A program made the translations under genes and the position numbers. The notes below the pieces were generated by a model. That model was not told the DNA's origin and did not search any database. It saw nothing but the letters and a program-made list of their open reading frames with translations. A DNA stretch of 64,000 nt from Halopseudomonas salina (GTDB taxonomy: Bacteria > Pseudomonadota > Gammaproteobacteria > Pseudomonadales > Pseudomonadaceae): assembly GCF_008641105.1 (NCBI RefSeq), contig NZ_VTTI01000003.1, positions 208,981-272,980 of the forward strand, in the 5' to 3' direction. Each line of letters starts with the position of its first letter. The stretch's first letter is position 1. Below are positions 18,820-25,604 of this stretch, in pieces.

Positions 18820-19926
18820 TCAGATCTGCGCCGCTTCAGCGGCATCGAGCAGCGCACTCTCGGTGCCAGCCCAGCCAATACAGGCGTCAGTGACTGATAC
18901 TCCGTATTTCAGATCAGCTCCCATCGGCTGATTACCATCAAACAGATGACTTTCGAGCATGACGCCCCGCAGGCTTCTGTCCCCGGCCTTGCGCTGATCA
19001 ATAACCGACTGCAACACCGCCGGCTGAAGCATCGGGTTCTTGTTGCTGTTCGCATGGCTGCAATCGACGATTATTCGCGGTGCCAGCCCCTGTTTTTCCA
19101 ACGTTTGCCTGGCTGCTGCAACTGCCGAGGGCTGGTAGTTTGGCCCACCATGTCCGCCACGCAACACCAGGTGGGTATCAGCATTGCCCTGTGTGTGGAT
19201 CAGGGCAGGCTGGCCGTGATTGTCCATACCGAAGTGCTGGTGCGGATGCGCTGCAGAGCGCATGGCGTCACAGGCAATACCCAGGCTGCCATCAGTGCCG
19301 TTCTTGAAGCCAACCGGCAGCGCCAGCCCACTGACCATTTCCCGATGAACCTGCGACTCACTGGTGCGCGCACCAATGGCTGCCCAACCCAGCAGATCAT
19401 CCAGGTAGCCTGCCGCCATCGGCTGCAGCAGTTCGGTCGCTACCGGCAGTCCCAACTCTGCAATGGAGAGCATAAGACGGCGTGAGAGGGCCAGACCCTC
19501 GGCCATATCGCTGCTGTTATCCAGGTGCGGATCGTACATCAGCCCCTTCCAGCCAATGGTCGTGCGCGGCTTCTCCACGTAGGTGCGCATCACCAGCAGC
19601 AGGTGATCGCCGACTCTATGGGCTAGTTCAGCGAGCCGCTGCGCGTATTCGACGGCTGAATCCGGATCATGCAGGGAACAGGGGCCGACAATGACCAATA
19701 GGCGATCATCAATACCGTTGAGCACGGCGCGGATAGCCTCACGTTGCTGGTTGATCTGGTGGGCCAAGGCCGGGTGGCAAGGCAAACGTTCCCGCAACTG
19801 TGCTGGCGTAGGCAGAGGGACAGTGCGGCGCAGAGCTGGAGTGCGGGCGGGGTCGACCAGAGTATTGTCAATCAGCGTCAGGTCGCTGGGGGTGCTGGTG
19901 TGAAGCGTAGCGAGATTGGCGTTCAT
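18820..19926 (-). CDS. aroF: 3-deoxy-7-phosphoheptulonate synthase (DAHP synthase, type I)
   Basis: 368 residues. It condenses phosphoenolpyruvate and erythrose 4-phosphate in the first step of the shikimate pathway to Phe, Tyr and Trp. Family motifs are present: VGPCSLHDPDSAVEYA, MRTYVEKPRTTIGWKGL, ARTSESQVHR, GFKNGTDG, and DCSHANS, which carries metal-binding residues. The ATG at 19926 is chosen over a longer start at 19968. Which aromatic end-product inhibits it is not clear from sequence, hence the symbol covers the aroF/G/H group. A long leader with an aromatic-rich peptide and an intrinsic terminator lies upstream, so transcription is probably attenuated by aromatic aminoacyl-tRNA supply. 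Confidence 0.93.
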   Translation of the reverse strand: MNANLATLHTSTPSDLTLIDNTLVDPARTPALRRTVPLPTPAQLRERLPCHPALAHQINQQREAIRAVLNGIDDRLLVIVGPCSLHDPDSAVEYAQRLAELAHRVGDHLLLVMRTYVEKPRTTIGWKGLMYDPHLDNSSDMAEGLALSRRLMLSIAELGLPVATELLQPMAAGYLDDLLGWAAIGARTSESQVHREMVSGLALPVGFKNGTDGSLGIACDAMRSAAHPHQHFGMDNHGQPALIHTQGNADTHLVLRGGHGGPNYQPSAVAAARQTLEKQGLAPRIIVDCSHANSNKNPMLQPAVLQSVIDQRKAGDRSLRGVMLESHLFDGNQPMGADLKYGVSVTDACIGWAGTESALLDAAEAAQI

Positions 19927-20118
19927 GCTAGGTTCCTTGCGTGGCGTTGTTTCGCCACGATTTTTCAATGTCTGTTTGGCGTTCGGTCTGGATGTCGGAT
20001 TGCAGCGCGCAAGGCGCCGCTAAATCGCCAGTTACGATAGGAATAAGCGTTACAGCTGCAATAAATCGACATGATGTGAGCCTCGTTGGCAGTAGATGAA
20101 TATCAATAATCAACCAAT

Positions 20119-20150
20119 AAAAAACCCCGGGCGGGAAGCCGACCGGGGTT
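20119..20150 (-). terminator. Attenuator terminator in the DAHP synthase leader
   Basis: On the minus strand, AACCCCGG (20150-20143) pairs with CCGGGGTT (20130-20123) and is followed by an uninterrupted T-run (20124-20119). It lies 192 bases before the synthase start and about 46 bases after the stop of the leader peptide, so it acts within the leader and not at the end of a gene. Confidence 0.8.
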
Positions 20151-20181
20151 ATGAAACTGCTGGTGGCGACCCTTGAACCGG

Positions 20182-20203
20182 GCGCCTGTGGGGTATCAGG
20201 CGC
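20182..20203 (-). promoter_or_regulatory. Candidate pause hairpin of the attenuator
   Basis: A perfect 7-bp stem, GCGCCTG with CAGGCGC (20203-20197 and 20188-20182 on the minus strand, 8-base loop), starts right at the leader-peptide stop codon. Its position between the aromatic codons and the terminator matches the pause or 1:2 hairpin of classical ribosome-mediated attenuators. The competing antiterminator pairing was not resolved by eye. Confidence 0.6.
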
Positions 20204-20330
20204 GCATGCGGCTAAACCAATACCCAAAATAGAAATATCCAACTACAGCTACAGATGTCACGCGCGAAAACTCGCTACCGATGCTCGGGGCACGGCAGGC
20301 AGTAACACGATGTACAGGCAGCATTGACAT
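20196..20330 (-). CDS. Aromatic-rich leader peptide of the DAHP synthase gene
   Basis: A 44-codon reading frame starting with ATG at 20330, preceded by GGAG six bases upstream. Its C-terminal part reads VVGYFYFGYWFSRMRA: seven of eight residues in YFYFGYWF are Tyr, Phe or Trp (codons at 20237-20214). A shorter version from the GTG at 20261 would give 21 residues, closer to known leader peptides. It is followed at once by a pause hairpin and then a terminator. Stalling of the ribosome on these codons when charged Phe, Tyr or Trp tRNA is scarce would favour readthrough into the synthase. The peptide itself probably has no function. This mechanism is inferred from layout by analogy with pheL and trpL. 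Confidence 0.75.
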   Translation of the reverse strand: MSMLPVHRVTACRAPSIGSEFSRVTSVAVVGYFYFGYWFSRMRA

Positions 20331-20482
20331 GGAAATCTCCGTTGAATTGGCTCGACTCTAGCCGATTGAGAAAAAGGCATCAAGCACGAAAAACCCACAT
20401 ACAGCCCTGCTGCCTGCCAAAGCAGGTTCATCGAGCGCGCGATACAGTAGAATGCTGTGCACAAGGAACCCAGGGGAGATGT

Positions 20483-21190
20483 ATGGCAAGCGCCGATAGG
20501 CAGCTGCATCAGCTAGACAGGCAATTGATATGGGATGGCTTTAAACAGCTGGCTCCAATCTCCATATTTGTGGTCGCCTTCGGTGCCGCTTTTGGCCTGG
20601 CGGCGACCCAGGCCGGCCTCAGTGATCCGATGATCATGGCGATGAGCACGCTGGTCTTCGCCGGTGCCTCGCAGTTCGCAGCCCTTGATCTGTGGGGCCC
20701 CCAGGTACCCTTGTTCACGCTACTGATCACGGTGTTTGCAATTAATGCGCGGCACCTGCTAATGGGGGCAACGCTCTACCCCTGGCTTAGCCAACTGCCG
20801 CCAGCAAAGCGCTATGGCGTGATGTTGATCGCTTCCGATGCCAACTGGGCGATGTCGATGCAGGCCTTCACCCGCGGGCAACCGGGACTGGGCCTGTTAT
20901 TCGGCGGAGGTTTGGCACTCTGGAGCTTCTGGATATTCGGCACCTGGCTCGGAGCGTCTTTTGGCAATCTTGTCAGCGACCCCAAGAGCTTTGGTCTGGA
21001 CATGGTCATGGGCTGCTTTTTGCTTGCTATGGTAGTTGGCGGCGAGAAGAACCTGCGGATGCTGGTTATCTGGTCCGTCGCCGCCGGCTGCTCGCTGCTG
21101 GCCTACTGGTACCTGCCCGAGAACAGTCATGTTGTGGTCGGCGCGTTGGCCGGTGGCCTGGTGGGCACCTTCTGGGTGAGGCAAGCATGA
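20483..21190 (+). CDS. azlC: AzlC family branched-chain amino acid exporter, large subunit
   Basis: About 235 residues with several hydrophobic helices. The N-terminal LAPISIFVVAFGAAFGLAA and FAGASQFAAL motifs are characteristic of AzlC/YgaZ, the large subunit of a two-part exporter of branched-chain amino acids. The ATG at 20483 follows AGGGGAG; an earlier in-frame ATG at 20324 is rejected because it would read through the leader region. The gene overlaps azlD by four bases (ATGA), indicating translational coupling. Confidence 0.9.
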   Translation: MASADRQLHQLDRQLIWDGFKQLAPISIFVVAFGAAFGLAATQAGLSDPMIMAMSTLVFAGASQFAALDLWGPQVPLFTLLITVFAINARHLLMGATLYPWLSQLPPAKRYGVMLIASDANWAMSMQAFTRGQPGLGLLFGGGLALWSFWIFGTWLGASFGNLVSDPKSFGLDMVMGCFLLAMVVGGEKNLRMLVIWSVAAGCSLLAYWYLPENSHVVVGALAGGLVGTFWVRQA

Positions 21191-21501
21191 GTGTCGAAAC
21201 GGGCGGAATGGGCGCCTTGCTGGTCATTCTGGCAATGGCATTGGTGACCCTGGCCACGCGCTGGGGCGGCGTGTACGTCATGTCATTCGTGCCTATCGGC
21301 TACCGGGTAAAGCAATTTATTCACGCGGTGTCCGGCTCCGTACTGGTCGCACTCCTGGCTCCGTTGGCGGTGGAAGGCGATAACGCTGCCCGGCTGGCGC
21401 TGCTGACCACCGCAATCATGATGCTGCTGGTAAAAAAGCCGCTCCCCGCCATTGCAGCGGGCATTCTGGCCGCAGCCTTATTCCGGCAATTTGCCGCCTA
21501 G
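21187..21501 (+). CDS. azlD: AzlD family small subunit of branched-chain amino acid exporter
   Basis: 104 residues with three to four hydrophobic helices, matching the AzlD/YgaH family that pairs with AzlC in the inner membrane. TLATRWGGVYVMSF near the N-terminus and LVKKPLPAIAAGI near the C-terminus are typical. It starts within the last codons of azlC. The last 24 bases overlap the end of the convergent racemase gene. Confidence 0.88.
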   Translation: MSVETGGMGALLVILAMALVTLATRWGGVYVMSFVPIGYRVKQFIHAVSGSVLVALLAPLAVEGDNAARLALLTTAIMMLLVKKPLPAIAAGILAAALFRQFAA

Positions 21502-22182
21502 GGCAAAGCTGACAGCCTGCCGGGCATGAATCGCGGTGGTATCGAACAGTGGAACGGCTGTGTCCGCAGCCTGAATAAGCAGGCCTATCTCTGTGCAGCC
21601 CAGAATGACGCCCTGGGCGCCGCGGTCCGCCAAGGAGCCCACTACTTCAAGATAGGTCTTTTTCGAATCATCCCTGATCTGGCCCAGGCACAACTCGTTA
21701 TAAATCACCGAATGCACCCGTTCCCGCTGGGGCTCGTCCGGTACCAGTACCTGAATACCCTGATTTTCAAGGCGCTCGCGATAGAAAGCCTGCTCCATGG
21801 TGAATCGCGTACCGAGCAAGCCGACCGACGTGATCCCTTCATGCCTGAGCACGGCGGCAGTGGCATCCGCTATATGCACAAGGGGGATATTTACGGCCTG
21901 TTCGATTTGCGCAGCGACCTTGTGCATAGTGTTGGTACACAGCACCAGAAAGTCTGCACCTGCCCCCTCCAGCGCCCTGGCCGCCTCGCCCAGCATCTTT
22001 GCTGTGGCGTCCCAGTCACCCTGGTGTTGCAGTGTTTCAATCTCGGCAAAGTCAACGCTGTAAAGCACCAATCGGGCCGAATGCAGCCCACCCAACTGGT
22101 CCCTGACACCCTGGTTAATCAGCCGATAATACGTCTGGCTGGACTCCCAGCTCATGCCCCCGATCAGACCTATGGTTTTCAT
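21478..22182 (-). CDS. Aspartate/glutamate racemase family protein
   Basis: About 234 residues. It starts with IGLIGGMSWESSQTYYRLIN, the signature of the YgeA/aspartate racemase group. The two catalytic cysteines are present in VLCTNTMHK and GCTEIGLL. The family interconverts L- and D-aspartate or glutamate, or racemises broader amino acids, without a cofactor. ATG 22182 is chosen because GGGAGG lies 7 bases upstream, over a longer start at 22302. It converges on azlCD, with a 24-base overlap of the 3' ends. Confidence 0.9.
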   Translation of the reverse strand: MKTIGLIGGMSWESSQTYYRLINQGVRDQLGGLHSARLVLYSVDFAEIETLQHQGDWDATAKMLGEAARALEGAGADFLVLCTNTMHKVAAQIEQAVNIPLVHIADATAAVLRHEGITSVGLLGTRFTMEQAFYRERLENQGIQVLVPDEPQRERVHSVIYNELCLGQIRDDSKKTYLEVVGSLADRGAQGVILGCTEIGLLIQAADTAVPLFDTTAIHARQAVSFALGGKLPE

Positions 22183-22302
22183 TGGCAACCTCCCTGTTGT
22201 TTGAGATGCCCCCCAGTTTAGCGAGCGGGCCTGAGCTCGCAAGGAACCTCTTAGCGCTTGGCTTGCCAGATGAAGTAGGCCCAGATCGAAAAGGAGAGGC
22301 AC

Positions 22303-23136
22303 ATGTCATCGGAACCCGTAATACCAGAACCCACCACTGAAGAATCGGCAAGACCTGATTCGTCCCCTGATGCGACGGCAAAGGCAACCGACTCGACAGA
22401 CAAAGCCAAGGCCACTGTGTATCGAATGGTCATGAAAAAGCATCTGTGTCCCTTCGGTCTGAAGTCGGTCGATATGCTCGAACGTGCTGGTTATAACGTT
22501 GAAGACAAATGGCTGACCACCCGCGAAGAGACTGATGCATTCAAGGAGCGGCATGATGTGGACACCACGCCGCAGACCTTCATCGGCAAAAACCGTGTCG
22601 GTGGGTACGACGAGCTTCGCCGCCATTTTGGCAAAAAAGTGAAAGCGCCAGACGAGACCAGCTACCAGCCAGTCCTGGCCGTATTCGGCGTGTCTGCCTT
22701 GTTGGCTCTGGCAGTAGGATGGATGCTGGGCGGGATGTTCAGCATTCGCTCAGCGGAGCTGTTCATTGCATTCAGCATGTCTATTCTGGCGCTGTTGAAA
22801 CTGCAGGACATCGAAAGCTTTTCAACCATGTTCCTCAATTATGATCTTCTCGCCCAGCGCAAGGTGCCCTACTCCTACGTGTATCCATTTGCCGAGCTGT
22901 TCGCGGGGGTCTTGATGGTAGCCGGTGCCATGCTATGGCTAGCGATACCAGTCGCTCTGTTTATCGGGACCATCGGCGCGGCGTCCGTGCTCAAAGCGGT
23001 GTATATAGATCGTCGTGAACTCAAGTGCGCCTGCGTAGGCGGCGGCAGCAATGTGCCGCTCGGCTTCGTATCACTCACCGAGAACCTGATGATGATGGGT
23101 ATGGGTGTGTGGATGCTCAGATACTATTTTGGCTGA
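22303..23136 (+). CDS. Glutaredoxin-MauE/DoxX fusion membrane protein
   Basis: 277 residues. A 36-residue hydrophilic N-terminus is followed by a glutaredoxin domain (about 38-112) with a monothiol-type site C49-P-F-G and a typical TTPQTFIG and GGYDEL. Four membrane helices then form a MauE/DoxX-like domain, with a CACVGG motif near residue 241 that matches the conserved cysteines of MauE. Such fusions are expected to pass electrons or glutathione-linked thiols across the inner membrane. The partner protein is unknown; no mau genes are nearby. GTG/ATG choice: ATG at 22303 follows AGGAG-like GGAGAGG. Confidence 0.8.
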   Translation: MSSEPVIPEPTTEESARPDSSPDATAKATDSTDKAKATVYRMVMKKHLCPFGLKSVDMLERAGYNVEDKWLTTREETDAFKERHDVDTTPQTFIGKNRVGGYDELRRHFGKKVKAPDETSYQPVLAVFGVSALLALAVGWMLGGMFSIRSAELFIAFSMSILALLKLQDIESFSTMFLNYDLLAQRKVPYSYVYPFAELFAGVLMVAGAMLWLAIPVALFIGTIGAASVLKAVYIDRRELKCACVGGGSNVPLGFVSLTENLMMMGMGVWMLRYYFG

Positions 23137-23226
23137 TTCGCCGCACAGCCACATCTTTCGGCCCGGCCGCCGGGCCGGGCCCTGAAACATTTTCACACGA
23201 ACAATTACCTATTTATTAACGCCTGC

Positions 23227-23253
23227 ACATCCGCGTGCTCTCTTCGCGGGTAT
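23227..23253 (+). promoter_or_regulatory. Candidate ECF promoter of the sigma/anti-sigma operon
   Basis: ACATCC (23227-23232), 15 bases, then GGGTAT (23248-23253), followed by CCTG. The same arrangement, with the same spacing and the shared TCGCGGGTAT and CCTG, occurs at 24589-24615 before the DUF4394 gene. It resembles the CATCC-type -35 element reported for SigK/ECF19-like factors. It lies 42 bases before the sigma gene start, so the operon is probably autoregulated. Confidence 0.65.
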
Positions 23254-23294
23254 AGCCTGCATGATCAAGACAGCGACGGAGTACGAAACGGAGC

Positions 23295-23843
23295 ATGGAA
23301 GACAGCAACTTCGATTACGAAGGCACACTGGAAGCCTGCGCGCGCGGGGACCAGGCCGCCTTCAAGCGGTTGTATCAACAGGAAGCAGGGCAACTGCTCG
23401 GACTGGCGATTACACTTCTGGGGCGTCGCGACCAGGCGGAGGATTGTGTGCATGATGCACTGGTCAAGGTCTGGAGCAATGCCCATCGTTTCGATCGTAC
23501 ACTGGGCCAAGGGCGTGCCTGGATCTACAGCATCTTGCGCTATCGCGCACTCAATCAACTGCGGGGACGCGGCCGACTGGTCCAGACTGATGATAGCTTT
23601 ATCGAACAGATGGCCGATGACAGCCCTCAGGCGGAACAGCACGCAAGCGATCAATCCGATGGTCGTCAGTTGCGTCATTGTCTTGGCCAATTGGAGCGTC
23701 CCAGGCGTCACCCGATTCTTCTGGCCTTCTACCGCGGCCTTACCCACGAACAGATAGCCAGCCGGCTGACTACGCCGCTGGGCACCATCAAGGGACGTAT
23801 TCGCGCGGGGCTTCGCGCATTGCAGGAGTGTTTGCAAGCATGA
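23295..23843 (+). CDS. ECF sigma factor (SigK/ECF19-like)
   Basis: 182 residues. Region 2 (about 24-90) includes RRDQAEDCVHDALVKVW and AWIYSILRYRALNQLRGR; region 4 (about 130-178) has HEQIASRL and GTIKGRIRAGLRALQE, the helix-turn-helix that reads the -35 element. It directs RNA polymerase to stress promoters once its anti-sigma factor releases it. The partner is the next gene, which overlaps by four bases (ATGA). GGAG is 5 bases before the ATG. The promoter motif shared with the DUF4394 gene suggests both are its targets. Confidence 0.92.
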   Translation: MEDSNFDYEGTLEACARGDQAAFKRLYQQEAGQLLGLAITLLGRRDQAEDCVHDALVKVWSNAHRFDRTLGQGRAWIYSILRYRALNQLRGRGRLVQTDDSFIEQMADDSPQAEQHASDQSDGRQLRHCLGQLERPRRHPILLAFYRGLTHEQIASRLTTPLGTIKGRIRAGLRALQECLQA

Positions 23844-24559
23844 TTCCACACGACCTTGAGCCGCGTCGGGCTCTGATCGGCGAGTACGTGCTGGGCCTGC
23901 TTGATGAGCCGCAAGCCAGTGAAGTGCGCGATCTTATCGAGAGCGACCGTGAGGCAGCTCGCATGACGCTGGAGTGGGAGCGACATCTTCTGGACCTGAC
24001 GGATCAGCTATCCCCGCAAGCGCCTTCGCCAGTTCTGTGGGAACGTATTCAGCAGACTCTGGGCTGGTCGGCAAATGCAGTCGCCGTTACCCCAAAGGGT
24101 TTCGTTCGCTGGTGGCAAAGCCTGGGACTCTGGCGCCTGACCAGCGGCGCGCTGGCCCTGCTGGTGCTACTGAGCTGGCTGCCCGGCGTGATGAAGCCAG
24201 AGGCCCCAGGACCCAGTTACACCGCGGTATTGCAGCAGCCGGGCGAAAGCGCTCAACCCGGCTGGGTGGTTACCATCGATGGGGATGGCGCGTTGCGCCT
24301 CAAATCACTTGTCGATGATCAGATACCCGAGGACCGCAGCGTGCAGTTCTGGACGCTGATTGATCCACAGGACGGCCCTCGCTCCTTGGGCCTGATCGAG
24401 CCGGGACAGGAAACCATGTTGAGCGCGGAACAGATCGGCGCGGTACAAGCAGGACAGTTGTTCGAGCTCACCCTCGAACCCACTGGTGGCTCGCCGCTGG
24501 ATCGACCCACCGGCCCGGTGTTGTATATCGGTCGAGCGGTACTGATCGCCAGCAATTGA
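23840..24559 (+). CDS. Anti-sigma factor, RskA family
   Basis: About 239 residues. The N-terminal 75 residues (ALIGEYVLGLLDEPQASEVRDL) form the cytosolic sigma-binding segment, one membrane helix lies at about 99-115 (LTSGALALLVLLSWLPGV), and the C-terminal part is the periplasmic RskA domain (PGPSYTAVL, WTLIDPQ, FELTLEPTGGSP). There is no zinc HxxxCxxC motif. It should hold the adjacent ECF factor at the membrane and release it after a periplasmic signal. The ATG overlaps the sigma stop; an upstream start at 23678 lies inside the sigma gene and is rejected. Confidence 0.9.
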   Translation: MIPHDLEPRRALIGEYVLGLLDEPQASEVRDLIESDREAARMTLEWERHLLDLTDQLSPQAPSPVLWERIQQTLGWSANAVAVTPKGFVRWWQSLGLWRLTSGALALLVLLSWLPGVMKPEAPGPSYTAVLQQPGESAQPGWVVTIDGDGALRLKSLVDDQIPEDRSVQFWTLIDPQDGPRSLGLIEPGQETMLSAEQIGAVQAGQLFELTLEPTGGSPLDRPTGPVLYIGRAVLIASN

Positions 24560-24588
24560 GCTACCGGAAAATTTATTTTCGATTGACG

Positions 24589-24615
24589 ACATCCAGAACG
24601 GTTCCTCGCGGGTAT
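24589..24615 (+). promoter_or_regulatory. Second copy of the ECF promoter motif
   Basis: ACATCC (24589-24594), 15 bases, GGGTAT (24610-24615), then ACCTG. Identical hexamers and identical spacing to the motif at 23227-23253. It lies 75 bases upstream of the DUF4394 gene, consistent with control by the neighbouring ECF factor. Confidence 0.65.
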
Positions 24616-24689
24616 TACCTGGCAGGTGGCTTGTAAAGCACCTTGCCGGGTGGGCTGAGCCCATCGTTCACGAATGCGAGGAACCACAG

Positions 24690-25469
24690 ATGAATACTTT
24701 CAACAAACTGATCCTGACAACGTCACTGACATTGGCCGCAGGCACCGCCAGCGCAGCGCAGCTGCTCGCCCTGGATGCGGACGGCATGTTGCACAAGGTA
24801 GATACCGATGCGCTCGAGGTTACCGCCAGCATGGCCGTAGACGGCGCGAGCGATCTGCGCGGCATTGATGTGCGTCCAGCCAACGGCACTCTCTATGCCC
24901 TGGGCGGGGCTGACCAGCTCTACACGCTGGACATGGCGACGGGTAAAGCCACCTCTGGGGCAAAGTTGCAGAAAGCGCTTCCCGGCAGCGATCACGCCGT
25001 GGTGGATTTCAATCCGGTTGCCGACCGCTTGCGCTTGCTCGCCGCTGACGGCACCAATTTCCGCGTCAACGTCGAAACCGGTGAAGTGGCTACTGACGGT
25101 ACCGTGGCCTATGCCAGTGATTTTGCGCATGGAGATATGACGGAACAGGTCGTGGCCGGCGCCTATACCAATTCATACGCAGGCACCGAGAAAACGGAGC
25201 TGTATACCGTCGATCTCACCAGCGGCATGCTGATGTTGCAGAATCCGCCAAACGACGGCGTGCAGCAGCCCGTTGGTGAACTGGCCAAAGGCCTGGATGG
25301 CGCCGCAATGGATATCCTCAGTGACGGCAAAGGCGGCAACACCGCCTATGTGCTCACCGGCAAGACATTGCATACGGTCGACCTGAAAACTGGAGCGCCA
25401 ACGCCACTGGGTGATGTGAACGGGCTGCCCGAAGGTATTGTTGATATTGCTGTGTTGCCGACTATGTAG
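24690..25469 (+). CDS. Secreted DUF4394 domain protein
   Basis: 259 residues with a clear signal peptide (LILTTSLTLAAGTASA). The mature part is a beta-propeller-like repeat protein of the DUF4394 family: LRGIDVRPANGTLYALG and HAVVDFNPVADRLRLLAADG are its recurrent signatures. Its biochemical function is unknown. It directly follows the sigma/anti-sigma pair and has its own copy of the promoter motif, so it is probably a main target of that regulator; related DUF4394 genes next to SigK-like systems suggest a conserved unit. Confidence 0.88.
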   Translation: MNTFNKLILTTSLTLAAGTASAAQLLALDADGMLHKVDTDALEVTASMAVDGASDLRGIDVRPANGTLYALGGADQLYTLDMATGKATSGAKLQKALPGSDHAVVDFNPVADRLRLLAADGTNFRVNVETGEVATDGTVAYASDFAHGDMTEQVVAGAYTNSYAGTEKTELYTVDLTSGMLMLQNPPNDGVQQPVGELAKGLDGAAMDILSDGKGGNTAYVLTGKTLHTVDLKTGAPTPLGDVNGLPEGIVDIAVLPTM

Positions 25470-25604
25470 GTTGTAGCTTTTACAGGCATCAGCCCTGAGC
25501 GCTTGCTCAGGGTTTCCTCAAACCGTAACCAAAAAATCACTGTCAGGTCACACTACCCGCCCAAGCTGAACGCCTCGTAGTATCACGTAGTAAGAGGATA
25601 GTTC

